A stretch of 23,033 nucleotides of DNA from the NCBI GenBank assembly GCA_046543175.1, contig JBKGZY010000016.1, forward strand, positions 1-23,033, in the 5' to 3' direction. The first letter of the stretch is position 1; each line of letters starts with the position of its first letter. The DNA comes from Dichotomicrobium sp046543175 (lineage in GTDB: Bacteria; Pseudomonadota; Alphaproteobacteria; Rhizobiales; Rhodomicrobiaceae). Shown here one piece after another: positions 1 to 7,663 of the stretch. The position numbers were made by a program, and so were the translations under genes. The notes beneath the pieces were generated by a model. The model was not told where the DNA came from, searched no databases, and saw nothing but the letters and a program-made list of their open reading frames with translations.

Positions 1-1157
1 AGGACTGGAAGCGCGGGGAATGCGAGCCGGTCCCCGGCAAGACCATGCCGAACGTCACGGTCGTCGAGCGCGATTACCCGAACCTCTACAACCGCTTCAC
101 CTCACTCGGCCCGCTGATGAACTCGCTGGGCAACGGCGGCAAGGGCATCTCGTGGAACACAGACCATGAAGTGGACCTGCTTGGCGACCTGAACGGAAAG
201 CAGCGCGGCGAAGGCGACTGGAATGAGCGCCCACGCATCTTCACCGATGTGAACGCCGCTGAGACCATCCTGATGCTCGCCCCGGAGACCAACGGCGAGG
301 TCGCGGTCAAGGCGTGGGAGGCGCTGTCCAAGATCACCGGGCGCGACCACACGCATCTGGCGCTGCCCAAGGAAGACGAGAAAATCCGCTTCCGCGATGT
401 CGTCGCGCAGCCGCGCAAGATCATTTCCTCGCCCACCTGGTCCGGGCTGGAAAGCGAGCATGTCTGCTACAACGCCGGCTACACCAACGTCCACGAGCTG
501 ATCCCGTGGCGCACGCTCTCCGGCCGGCAGCAGCTTTATCAGGACCACCTCTGGATGCGCGCCTTCGGCGAGGGCTTCTGCGTCTACCGCCCGCCGCTCG
601 ATCTCAAGACCACCAAGCCGGTGATCGAGAAGATGTCGAATGGCAATCCGCAGGTCGTGCTGAACTTCATCACGCCGCACCAGAAATGGGGCATCCACTC
701 GACCTACACCGACAACCTGCTGATGCTCACGCTCTCGCGCGGCGGACCGATCGTCTGGATTTCGGAGGTCGATGCCAAGAAGGCCGGGATCGAGGACAAC
801 GACTGGATCGAGGCCTACAACGTCAACGGCGCGCTGACCGCCCGCGCGGTCGTCTCCCAGCGCGTGAAGGAGGGCATGTGCCTGATGTATCACGCGCAGG
901 AGAAGATCGTGAACGTGCCCGGCTCGGAGATGACCGGGCGGCGCGGCGGTATCCACAACTCGGTGACGCGCGCCATCGTCAAGCCGACGCACATGATCGG
1001 CGGCTACGCCCAGCAGTCCTGGGGCTTCAACTATTACGGCACGGTCGGCTCCAACCGGGACGAGTTCGTGATCGTGCGCAAGATGAACGTCGTCGACTGG
1101 CTCGACGAGCCTGCCAAACCCGACCAGACACAGATTGTAAAGGAGGCGGCGGAATGA
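1..1157 (+). CDS. narG: Respiratory nitrate reductase alpha subunit, C-terminal part (5' end outside window)
   Basis: The reading frame is open from base 3 and gives the last 384 residues; a full NarG has about 1,200-1,250. NarG is the molybdenum bis-MGD catalytic subunit that reduces nitrate to nitrite at the cytoplasmic face, receiving electrons from NarH and NarI. Seen here are typical NarG stretches: PVPGKTMPNVTVVERDYP near the start, GNGGKGISWNT, RKIISSPTWSGLE, ELIPWRTLSGRQQLYQDH, and the C-terminal molybdopterin-dinucleotide-binding region ending GSNRDEFVIVRKM. The iron-sulfur and Mo-ligand region lies outside the window. Alphaproteobacterial NxrA (nitrite oxidation) is closely related. 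The narHJI-ppiC order and the adjacent NO-response genes favour a reductase. Oddly, narH does not follow directly: narG ends 8 bp from the stop of a convergent DUF3179 gene. Confidence 0.95.
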   Translation, partial: DWKRGECEPVPGKTMPNVTVVERDYPNLYNRFTSLGPLMNSLGNGGKGISWNTDHEVDLLGDLNGKQRGEGDWNERPRIFTDVNAAETILMLAPETNGEVAVKAWEALSKITGRDHTHLALPKEDEKIRFRDVVAQPRKIISSPTWSGLESEHVCYNAGYTNVHELIPWRTLSGRQQLYQDHLWMRAFGEGFCVYRPPLDLKTTKPVIEKMSNGNPQVVLNFITPHQKWGIHSTYTDNLLMLTLSRGGPIVWISEVDAKKAGIEDNDWIEAYNVNGALTARAVVSQRVKEGMCLMYHAQEKIVNVPGSEMTGRRGGIHNSVTRAIVKPTHMIGGYAQQSWGFNYYGTVGSNRDEFVIVRKMNVVDWLDEPAKPDQTQIVKEAAE

Positions 1158-1165
1158 GCGCGGCC

Positions 1166-2155
1166 TCAGTTCATCCTGATCGGCACGTCCGGGTGAAAGG
1201 CGTTCGCCACGAATGCGAACGTCACGTCATAGGGCACGGGCTTGGATGTCCCGTCCCCGGCGATCTCGACGGCCTCGACCGTGCCGACATCGCGGCCCTT
1301 GCTGATGCGCGCGCTATCGAGCGCGGAGTTCTGGCCCGGACGCCAGGTCACCTTGACGCTGCCAAAGGTGAGAGGGCCGCGCTCGCGCAGATGCTTGAGG
1401 CCGACGATGACCGGCGTCTCGGGGTCGATGCGCACGACGACGACGCGGGCGAGCGGCTCGATACCCTCGGGCATTTCCCCGCGATAGAGCAAGGGCCGCG
1501 TACTGGAGTCGTAGCCGGTGTACGGGTTCATCCCATAGCGGCGCATGTCCGGGTCATTGGGGACGAGAACGTCTCCCTCGGGATGGCGTTCACGGAAATC
1601 GGTGATCGATTCCAGCCGCGCCGGCAGGATGTCGAGCCGCTTGCCGGCATAGTGGCCGACGATGGCCCTGCCGGTGAACTGCTGCCACCAGCTTTCGGTC
1701 TGCCGGTCGTACATGACCAGATCGGAGTTGCGCAGCTTGCCGGTGGTGCCGAATTCGAGCAGCCGGCCGTCGAGCCGCCGGTCGAACACCACGCCGGAAT
1801 TGCACAGCGGGCAGTAGGTGACCGCGACCGGCACCCCGCCAACGCGATCGTTGACGATCTCGTGCCAGGTCAGGACGCGCAGCGGGTAGGCGCGGGCGTC
1901 GCCGTCGATCTCGAGACTCATGACCGGCTCTTTCGGCCCGAGTTCACGCTCTTCGCTGACGGGGATGAATTTCGGGTCGTCGATCGACGGGATGCCGTCC
2001 TTGGGCGGCCCGCCGGACATGATCTCGTCCCACGAGATGAGGGTCTTGCTGAAATCGGTTTTCCAGCCTTCCCGCTGCCAGCGGTCGGGATTGGCGGCAG
2101 CACTCTGAACGCCAGCGGCGAGACAGATTGCGACAAGCAAAAGCTGGCGCAACAT
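1166..2155 (-). CDS. Exported DUF3179 family protein inserted between narG and narH
   Basis: A 329-aa protein recognised as DUF3179 by its conserved core: WHEIVND (about 97-103), TYCPLCNSGVVFDR (113-126, with a CPLC pair at 115/118), and SDLVMYDRQTESWWQQFTG (144-162). Residues 1-21 look like a signal peptide (MLRQLLLVAICLAAG, then small residues before NPDRW), so the protein is probably periplasmic or lipid-free secreted. The frame stays open 109 codons further upstream, but that part reads through a palindromic repeat. The ATG at 2155 has GGAGG at 2164-2168 and starts the signal peptide, so I chose it. The family's function is unknown to me; the CxxC and conserved His and Trp suggest a metal or redox role, which is inference. 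It runs against the nar operon: convergent with narG and divergent from narH. Confidence 0.9.
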   Translation of the reverse strand: MLRQLLLVAICLAAGVQSAAANPDRWQREGWKTDFSKTLISWDEIMSGGPPKDGIPSIDDPKFIPVSEERELGPKEPVMSLEIDGDARAYPLRVLTWHEIVNDRVGGVPVAVTYCPLCNSGVVFDRRLDGRLLEFGTTGKLRNSDLVMYDRQTESWWQQFTGRAIVGHYAGKRLDILPARLESITDFRERHPEGDVLVPNDPDMRRYGMNPYTGYDSSTRPLLYRGEMPEGIEPLARVVVVRIDPETPVIVGLKHLRERGPLTFGSVKVTWRPGQNSALDSARISKGRDVGTVEAVEIAGDGTSKPVPYDVTFAFVANAFHPDVPIRMN

Positions 2156-2316
2156 GGCGGCAACCTCCGGGCGCACATGACCTTTCCTGCCCGTAAGGAT
2201 ATGCGCGTCCGTGCCGACGCTCCATTCAAAACGCTTGACGATGCCGTGAGCGCGGCCGTCGGCCCGGCCCGGCCCGTCGTGTCGCGGCTTCAACGGAGGG
2301 TTCCGGCTCTTCCTTT

Positions 2317-2399
2317 CGTCATTGCGAGCGAAGCGAAGCAATCCAGCAAAAGCATTCCGTCGCTGGATTGCTTCGGCCCTTTCGGGCCTCGCAATGACG
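2317..2399. repeat. Nested palindromic repeat (TCATTGCGAGCGAAGCGAAG family)
   Basis: The outer arms CGTCATTGCGAG (2317-2328) and CTCGCAATGACG (2388-2399) are exact reverse complements. Inside them GAAGCAATCCAG (2335-2346) pairs with CTGGATTGCTTC (2363-2374). This is a dispersed intergenic repeat type I know from Bradyrhizobium, Rhodopseudomonas and relatives. It lies upstream of the DUF3179 gene and would fold as a long hairpin in RNA of either strand. Confidence 0.9.
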
Positions 2400-2436
2400 A
2401 TGAGGGTGGATGGCCTTGCGATGGCGTCACGCCTCG

Positions 2437-2535
2437 CGTCATCGCCGGGCTTGACCTGGCAACCCACGAAGCCGCTCCGCAATGGATGCCCGTGTCCCTC
2501 TGGTCAGGCCCCAGGACAAGCAGCACGGGCATGGC
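2437..2535. repeat. Degenerate inverted repeat of the CGGGCTTGACC type
   Basis: A left part, GTCATCGCCGGGCTTGACC, and a right part, GGATGCCCGTGTCC through CACGGGCATGGCG, resemble a second common rhizobial intergenic repeat. In that family the arms read like 'rTCATGCCCGGGCTTGACCCGG' and its complement. The arms here are imperfect, so this is probably an old, decayed copy. It sits directly after the first palindrome and extends the spacer in front of narH. Confidence 0.6.
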
Positions 2536-2560
2536 GAGGGAGCGGGAACCGACAGTTCGT

Positions 2561-2581
2561 GTCACGAGCCGAGGTCGTGAC
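2561..2581. promoter_or_regulatory. Perfect inverted repeat upstream of narH (possible operator)
   Basis: GTCACGA (2561-2567) and TCGTGAC (2575-2581) are exact reverse complements around a 7-bp spacer. The element lies 53 bp before the narH start, between the repeats and the ribosome binding site. It could be an operator for a local narH promoter, an RNA hairpin, or part of the decayed repeat. The protein that might bind it is unknown. Confidence 0.35.
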
Positions 2582-2634
2582 GCCGGCATCCCCATCGCAA
2601 TATCCCGGAACCCCGAAAATCGGGAGGCTTACTC

Positions 2635-4161
2635 ATGAAAATTCGCGCCCAAGTCGGCATGGTGCTGAACCTGGATAAATGCATCGGGTGTCACACCTGC
2701 TCCGTCACCTGCAAGAACGTGTGGACCAGCCGCGAGGGTATGGAATACGCGTGGTTCAACAACGTCGAGACCAAGCCGGGCATCGGCTACCCCAAGGAAT
2801 GGGAGAACCAGAAGCGCTGGAACGGCGGCTGGGAACGCACCCGCTCCGGCAAGCTGCGGCCCAAGATTGGCTCGAAATGGCGCATCCTCGCCAATATCTT
2901 CGCCAACCCGGACCTGCCGGAGATCGACGACTACTACGAGCCGTTCACCTTCGACTACGAGCATCTCCAGACCGCCCCCGAGATGCAGACCGCGCCGACC
3001 GCGCGGGCCCGCTCGCTCATCACCGGCGAGCGCATGGACCGCATCGAGTGGGGGCCGAACTGGGAGGAAATCCTCGGCGGCGAGTTCGAGAAGCGCTCCA
3101 AGGACTACAATTTCGACGGCGTCGAGAAGGAGATCTACGGGCAGTTCGAAAACACCTTCATGATGTATCTGCCCCGGCTGTGCGAGCACTGCCTGAACCC
3201 GACCTGCGTGGCGTCGTGCCCCTCCGGCGCGATCTACAAGCGCGAGGAGGACGGCATCGTCCTGATCGACCAGGAGAAATGCCGCGGCTGGCGCATGTGC
3301 ATCTCCGGCTGCCCCTACAAGAAGATCTACTTCAACTGGAGTTCGGGCAAGTCGGAGAAGTGCATTTTCTGCTATCCGCGCATCGAGGCGGGCGAGCCGA
3401 CCGTGTGCTCGGAGACCTGCGTCGGGCGCATCCGTTATCTCGGCGTGCTGCTCTATGACGCCGACGCCATCGAGGACGCGGCGTCCACGCCGAACCCCAA
3501 GGACCTGTATCCCGCGCAGCTCGATGTCTTCCTTGATCCGCACGACTCGAAGGTCATCAACCAGGCGCGGATGGACGGCGTGCCGGAGAACTGGATCGAC
3601 GCGGCGCAGCGCTCGCCGATCTGGAAGATGGCGATGGACTGGAAGGTCGCTTTCCCGCTGCATCCGGAGTACCGCACCCTGCCGATGGTCTGGTACGTGC
3701 CGCCGCTCTCGCCGATCCAGTCGGCCGCCGAGGCCGGCCAGATGGGGTTGAACGGCGCGATGCCGGATGTGCGTTCCTTGCGCATTCCCCTGAAATATCT
3801 CGCCAACATGCTTACCGCGGGCGACGAGGAGCCGGTCGCGCGCGGGCTGGAGCGGATGCTGGCGATGCGGGCCTATATGCGCGCCAAGACCGTCGACGGC
3901 GTGATCGACGAGAGCATCGCGGAGAATGTCGGCATGACCGGCGAGATGATCGAGGACATGTACAAGTATATGGCGATCGCCAACTACGAGGACCGCTTCG
4001 TCATCCCGACCGCGCACCGCGAGACAGGCGACGACATTTACAAAATGCGCGGCGAATGCGGCTTCAGCTTCGGCAATGGCTGCTCCGGCGGGCGTACCGA
4101 GTTCGACCTGTTCGGCGCGAAGGGCAATCCGCGCCCGCAGAAAAGCATGGAGAAGGTGTGA
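2635..4161 (+). CDS. narH: Respiratory nitrate reductase beta subunit
   Basis: A 508-aa iron-sulfur subunit, close to the 512 aa of E. coli NarH, carrying electrons from NarI haem b to NarG. All cluster ligands are visible: C16, C19, C22, C26; C183, C186, C191, C195; C216, C222, C226 with W219 in place of one cysteine (CRGWRMC), which is the signature of the [3Fe-4S] centre; and C243, C246, C258, C262. GGAGG at 2623-2627 supports the ATG at 2635. A 5-bp hairpin (CCCGA 2612-2616 with TCGGG 2620-2624) overlaps the edge of this ribosome binding site. The gene overlaps narJ by one base (TGATG). Because narG is 1.5 kb upstream with an antisense gene between, narHJI may rely on its own promoter or on read-through. 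Confidence 0.97.
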   Translation: MKIRAQVGMVLNLDKCIGCHTCSVTCKNVWTSREGMEYAWFNNVETKPGIGYPKEWENQKRWNGGWERTRSGKLRPKIGSKWRILANIFANPDLPEIDDYYEPFTFDYEHLQTAPEMQTAPTARARSLITGERMDRIEWGPNWEEILGGEFEKRSKDYNFDGVEKEIYGQFENTFMMYLPRLCEHCLNPTCVASCPSGAIYKREEDGIVLIDQEKCRGWRMCISGCPYKKIYFNWSSGKSEKCIFCYPRIEAGEPTVCSETCVGRIRYLGVLLYDADAIEDAASTPNPKDLYPAQLDVFLDPHDSKVINQARMDGVPENWIDAAQRSPIWKMAMDWKVAFPLHPEYRTLPMVWYVPPLSPIQSAAEAGQMGLNGAMPDVRSLRIPLKYLANMLTAGDEEPVARGLERMLAMRAYMRAKTVDGVIDESIAENVGMTGEMIEDMYKYMAIANYEDRFVIPTAHRETGDDIYKMRGECGFSFGNGCSGGRTEFDLFGAKGNPRPQKSMEKV

Positions 4162-4877
4162 TGGCCCGGACATTCAAGGTGCTGTCGGCGCTGCTGACCT
4201 ATCCGACGGCGGAAATTCAGGCGGCCGCGTCGGAGATGCGGGCGGCGCTGGAAGCCGAGGCGCTGCTGCCGGAAAAGACATTGCGCAGCGTCGAGCGGCT
4301 GATCGGCGAACTGGAGAGCCGGGACCTGTTCGACCTCCAGGAGCGCTACGTCTTGCTTTTCGACCGGACGCGCTCGCTGTCGCTGCACCTGTTCGAGCAT
4401 GTCTACGGCGAAAGCCGGGACCGCGGCGCGGCAATGGTCGATCTGGCGCAGGCCTACGAAAAGCACGGCCTGATGATCGCGGCGAAGGAACTGCCGGACT
4501 TCCTGCCGCTGTTCCTCGAATTCCTCTCGGAGTTGCCGCCGGAGGAGGCGCAGCACTGGCTGGCCCAGACGATCCACATCGTCGCCGCGTTTCGCCAACG
4601 GTTGCGCAGGCGCAAGAGCGTGTACGCGGGCGTGTTCTGGGCGATCGAAACGCTGGCAAACGCGAAACCCAACCCGGAGGCGCTCAAGGCGCTGGGCGAG
4701 CAGGAGGACGACGACCCGAACGACTTCGCGGCGCTGGATCGCGCCTGGGAGGACGAGCCGGTGACGTTCGGCCCCGGCGACGCCTCGGGCGACGGCTGCT
4801 CGCGCGAGCGGCTCATCAGCCAGATCCGCGCCGGACACCGGCCCGCGCCATCCGCAAACGACCTGCCGCAAGGCTGA
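4161..4877 (+). CDS. narJ: Nitrate reductase molybdenum cofactor assembly chaperone NarJ
   Basis: A 238-aa TorD/NarJ-type cytoplasmic chaperone that binds apo-NarG and is needed for Mo-cofactor insertion and membrane docking. Characteristic stretches are FKVLSALLTYP near the N terminus, LQERYVLLFDRTRSLSLHLFEHVYGESRDRG in two contiguous parts (about 55-85), and LPDFLPLFLEFL (about 112-123). The frame is open upstream, but the ATG at 4161 shares an A with the narH stop (TGATG) and follows GGAGAAGG, so it is the likely start and implies translational coupling. The C-terminal 40 residues are acidic and then Ser/Pro-rich, a variable region in the family. Confidence 0.96.
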   Translation: MARTFKVLSALLTYPTAEIQAAASEMRAALEAEALLPEKTLRSVERLIGELESRDLFDLQERYVLLFDRTRSLSLHLFEHVYGESRDRGAAMVDLAQAYEKHGLMIAAKELPDFLPLFLEFLSELPPEEAQHWLAQTIHIVAAFRQRLRRRKSVYAGVFWAIETLANAKPNPEALKALGEQEDDDPNDFAALDRAWEDEPVTFGPGDASGDGCSRERLISQIRAGHRPAPSANDLPQG

Positions 4878-4896
4878 GCCTCATCAGGAGCAAGCC

Positions 4897-5613
4897 ATGT
4901 ACCTTCCCGACACCCTGAACTACATCCTGTTCGGCTATTATCCGTATCTGTGCCTGACGGTATTTCTGTTCGGCAGCCTGATCCGTTTCGAGCGCGAGCA
5001 ATACACCTGGCGCGCGGCCTCCAGCCAGATTCTGCGCAAGAAGCAGCTTCGCTGGGGATCGATCCTGTTTCACGCCGGAATCATCTTCCTGTTCTTCGGC
5101 CACCTGATCGGCCTGCTGACCCCGCACTGGGTCTATTCGCCGTTCATCAGCGCGGAGAACAAGCAATGGTTCGCCATCATCACCGGCGGCGCGGCGGGGG
5201 TGGTGTGCTTCGTCGGGCTGACGATGCTGCTGCACCGCCGCCTGTTCGACCCGCGCATCTTCGTGACCAGCACCTATCAGGACATCGCCGTTCTCCTGAT
5301 TCTGTGGGTGCAACTAACCATCGGGCTGGTGACGCTGCCCTATTCCGTCGCCCACGCCGAGGGCGGCGAGACCATGTTGCGGCTGTCGGAGTGGGCGCAG
5401 AAGATCGCGACCTGGCAGCCCGGCGCGGCGGAACTGGTGCAGGGGCTGTCATGGCCTTATCAGGTGCATCTGGTACTTGGCATGACGATCTTCCTGATCT
5501 TCCCGTTCACGCGTCTGGTGCATGTCTGGAGCGCGCCGATCTGGTTCCTGTTCCGCCGCGGCTGGCAGATCACCCGCACCAACCGGCGCAGGCCCGCGGG
5601 GGATGCGGCATGA
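4897..5613 (+). CDS. narI: Respiratory nitrate reductase gamma subunit (cytochrome b)
   Basis: A 238-aa integral membrane protein with about five hydrophobic segments. It oxidises quinol and passes electrons through two b haems to NarH. The four histidines expected as haem ligands are in place: H59 (FHAG), H69 (FGHLIGLL), H191 (YQVHLVLGM) and H209 (RLVHVWS), matching H56, H66, H187 and H205 of E. coli NarI. It starts 19 bp after narJ; AGGAG lies just upstream. Its stop overlaps the start of the following ppiC gene (ATGA), so narHJI-ppiC is one translational unit. Confidence 0.97.
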   Translation: MYLPDTLNYILFGYYPYLCLTVFLFGSLIRFEREQYTWRAASSQILRKKQLRWGSILFHAGIIFLFFGHLIGLLTPHWVYSPFISAENKQWFAIITGGAAGVVCFVGLTMLLHRRLFDPRIFVTSTYQDIAVLLILWVQLTIGLVTLPYSVAHAEGGETMLRLSEWAQKIATWQPGAAELVQGLSWPYQVHLVLGMTIFLIFPFTRLVHVWSAPIWFLFRRGWQITRTNRRRPAGDAA

Positions 5614-6404
5614 CGGGCATAACAGTCAACGGCATCGAAATCTCCGAGGCCGCAATCGCCTCGGAGATGCAGCACCACCCCGCGCCAACGCCCGAAGAAG
5701 CGATGGACGAGGCGGCGCGCGCGCTGGCGATCCGCACGCTGCTGTTGGAGCGGGCGCGGGTGCTCGGTCTGGAGCCCGCGCCGCAGACAGACGAGAATGG
5801 CAAGCGCGAAACCGACGATGACGCCCTGATCCGGCAGGTTCTGGAGGCGGAGGTGACGACGCCGGACCCGGACGAAGACGCTTGCCGGCGCTTTTACGAG
5901 AATAACAAGTCCCGCTTTACCTCGCCCGATCTTTACGAGGCCGCGCATATCCTGTTCTCCGCCGACAGCGCCGACAAGGACGCCTACGCCAAGGTGACTG
6001 CTGAGGCGCAAGGCTGTCTCGAAACACTGCAAGAGAGGCCGGAAGGCTTCGCGGAGATGGCGAAGGCGCGCTCGGACTGCCCTTCAGCCGGGAGCGGCGG
6101 CAATCTCGGCCAGATCACGCGGGACCAGGTGACGCCCGAATTCGCCACCATGCTGGAAGGGCTGGAAGAAGGCCAGCTCTGCCCGGTACCGGTGAAGACG
6201 CGCTACGGCGTCCACATCATTTATCTGCACCGGCACATCCCCGGCCGGACCCTGCCCTTCGAGATGGTCCAAGCGCGCATCGCGGATTATCTCAGCGAAG
6301 CGTCGTGGCGGCGGGCGGTTTCGCAGTATATCGGGCTGCTGGTGGCGAGTGCCGAGATCGAAGGCATCGACCTGGAAGGCGCATCCTCCCCGCTGGTGCA
6401 GTGA
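5610..6404 (+). CDS. PpiC/parvulin-type peptidyl-prolyl isomerase of the nar operon
   Basis: A 264-aa protein with an N-terminal helical region and a parvulin domain at about 108-210: AAHILFSA, then SGSGGNLGQITRDQVTPEFA in two adjoining parts, and VKTRYGVHIIYLHR. No signal peptide is visible, so it is probably cytoplasmic, like NifM. It overlaps narI by four bases (ATGA). Similar genes follow narI in several proteobacterial nar operons, and the related nxrX lies in Nitrobacter nitrite oxidoreductase loci; this is from memory. A role in folding or maturation of the NarGH complex is likely but inferred. The long upstream open frame is a shadow of narI. Confidence 0.9.
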   Translation: MTGITVNGIEISEAAIASEMQHHPAPTPEEAMDEAARALAIRTLLLERARVLGLEPAPQTDENGKRETDDDALIRQVLEAEVTTPDPDEDACRRFYENNKSRFTSPDLYEAAHILFSADSADKDAYAKVTAEAQGCLETLQERPEGFAEMAKARSDCPSAGSGGNLGQITRDQVTPEFATMLEGLEEGQLCPVPVKTRYGVHIIYLHRHIPGRTLPFEMVQARIADYLSEASWRRAVSQYIGLLVASAEIEGIDLEGASSPLVQ

Positions 6405-6411
6405 GCACGTC

Positions 6412-7122
6412 TTACCACAAAGGCAGCGGCGAGACGCCAATGACGGCCCGGTGTCCGAGCAGCAGCATCAGGTAAACGGCGATGCCCGCCGCGATACGGC
6501 CGGGTCGCCATAGCGCCGGGCCGAGCCGGGCGCGGCCCGCCAGGATCGCGGCGAGCGGGATCAGCGAGGTGTTGGCCGCACGCGCCGCCCAGACATCCTC
6601 GCCCCATTGCCGCCTGCGCCGGCTGTCCAGCATCGCCATCCCGGCCAGGCCGAAGCCCGCGAACAGGCCGAACAACAGCACGTGCGCGAGATCGCCGTTC
6701 GGCACCATATGCGCGAGCGCCCACAACACGATCGCCCAAAGGATCGGATAGCGTATCAGCCCGGCGATGCCGGGATTGGCCGGGTCGAATTTCTCCGGAG
6801 CGCGTCCCGCGAACGAAAACGGGTTGATCGTGCCCGCGCCCAGGCCGATCAACAGGCAGGCGAGCGGCATGGCGATGTTCGGCGCCCAGAGCTGCCACGG
6901 CGCGAATGCCCATAGCTCGACATAAGGCGCCCGCCCCGCCGCCACGATCAGCCAGCCGACAAGAGCCAGCGAGATCGCGGAGTAAAGGGCAATGTACAGC
7001 CCCGCCCCAAGCCGCGCGCGCAGCCAGGCCCGGATCTGCGGGCGCGCCGGGATCATGTGCGAGGCAAAGAACGCGCCGAATGCGGCCAGCATCTCCGTCC
7101 ATCCACCAAGCGCGCCGGTCAT
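6412..7122 (-). CDS. nnrU: NnrU family membrane protein
   Basis: A 236-aa polytopic membrane protein with about six hydrophobic segments, matching NnrU, a protein linked to nitric oxide metabolism in denitrifiers. Typical parts are FFASHMIPARPQIRAWL (about 18-34), INPFSFAGRAPEKFDP, and LIRYPILWAIVLWALAHM. The start at 7122 overlaps the nsrR stop by four bases (ATGA) and follows GGGAGG, so it is coupled to nsrR. It is convergent with ppiC across 7 bp. Its exact biochemical role is unknown; the C-terminal domain resembles NnrU/MAPEG-like membrane proteins only loosely. Confidence 0.9.
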   Translation of the reverse strand: MTGALGGWTEMLAAFGAFFASHMIPARPQIRAWLRARLGAGLYIALYSAISLALVGWLIVAAGRAPYVELWAFAPWQLWAPNIAMPLACLLIGLGAGTINPFSFAGRAPEKFDPANPGIAGLIRYPILWAIVLWALAHMVPNGDLAHVLLFGLFAGFGLAGMAMLDSRRRRQWGEDVWAARAANTSLIPLAAILAGRARLGPALWRPGRIAAGIAVYLMLLLGHRAVIGVSPLPLW

Positions 7123-7553
7123 GGCCGGTCCTCCCGCACAGCCGACTCGTCGAGCTGATAGGCGATGTCCGCCAGCGGCACCGTGTCGAGCGCGCTGAAG
7201 AACGCTTCGCTGGCCACCGCCAGATGTCCCTTCAGCCCGCAACTGCGCGTCAGCCGGCACGCGCCGCCATCGGCGCGGAAGCACTCCGCGAGCGGAGAGC
7301 CGGCTTCCAGCCGCCGCACGACCTCGCCTAGTCGGATAGCCGCAGCATCTCGGGCGAGCATGAACCCGCCTCCCTTGCCGCGCCGGGTCTTGATGAAGCC
7401 GGCGCGCGCCAACTCGCCGACGATCTTGACCATGTGGTTGCGCGACACGCCGGCGCGCCCTGCGATCTCTTCGGTCGTGAACGAGCGCCCTGGCTGGCCG
7501 GCGAGAATCATCAGCGCGCGCAGGCCGAAATCGGTAAACTTTGTGAGACGCAT
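7119..7553 (-). CDS. nsrR: Rrf2-family NO-sensing repressor, NsrR-like
   Basis: A 144-aa Rrf2 regulator. The winged helix is at about 1-65 (MRLTKFTDFGLRALM, then SRNHMVKIVGELARAGFI). Three cysteines at C91, C99 and C105 in ECFRADGGACRLTRSCGLKG are placed like the cluster ligands of NsrR. NsrR carries an iron-sulfur cluster and is de-repressed when NO damages it. Context supports this: it is coupled to nnrU and divergent from nnrS, with a near-consensus NsrR box 15 bp upstream of its own start, so it probably autoregulates. IscR is less likely given the NO-response neighbours and the box. Confidence 0.9.
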   Translation of the reverse strand: MRLTKFTDFGLRALMILAGQPGRSFTTEEIAGRAGVSRNHMVKIVGELARAGFIKTRRGKGGGFMLARDAAAIRLGEVVRRLEAGSPLAECFRADGGACRLTRSCGLKGHLAVASEAFFSALDTVPLADIAYQLDESAVREDRP

Positions 7554-7567
7554 TGCCGCTTCCCTTT

Positions 7568-7590
7568 AATGAGTATTTGAAATGCAGTTT
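7568..7590. promoter_or_regulatory. Candidate NsrR operator between nsrR-nnrU and nnrS
   Basis: The 23-bp site reads AATGAGTATTT-G-AAATGCAGTTT. Against the published NsrR consensus of two 11-bp arms (AAGATGYATTT and complement) I count 8 of 11 matches in the left arm and 9 of 11 in the right, including the full TATTTGAAATG centre. It lies 15 bp before the nsrR start and 74 bp before nnrS, so one site could control both directions. Confidence 0.75.
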
Positions 7591-7663
7591 TATATGGGGC
7601 ATAGCTGTCGGGGAAGGGCGAAATCGTCGCGCCGCCGGAGCGCGGTCAGGCAGGAGATCGAGG

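Noticed and set aside
1154..2638. A 494-codon + strand frame that starts in ATGA overlap with the narG stop and ends in ATGA overlap with the narH start.
   Set aside because: It is antisense to the conserved DUF3179 gene and reads through the palindromic repeat, giving the known spurious ASEAKQSS type of peptide. The double overlap is striking but most likely chance in GC-rich DNA.
1..4161. Reading narG/narH as nitrite oxidoreductase nxrA/nxrB.
   Set aside because: The families are close and only the narG C terminus is visible. The narHJI-ppiC order, the intact NarI haem ligands and the NO-response neighbours fit nitrate reduction better. Not fully excluded.
2629..4173. Long minus-strand frame of 514 codons.
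   Set aside because: It is a shadow of narH; composition is Arg/Asp/Val-rich as expected from antisense of GC-rich coding DNA, and narH has all cluster cysteines.
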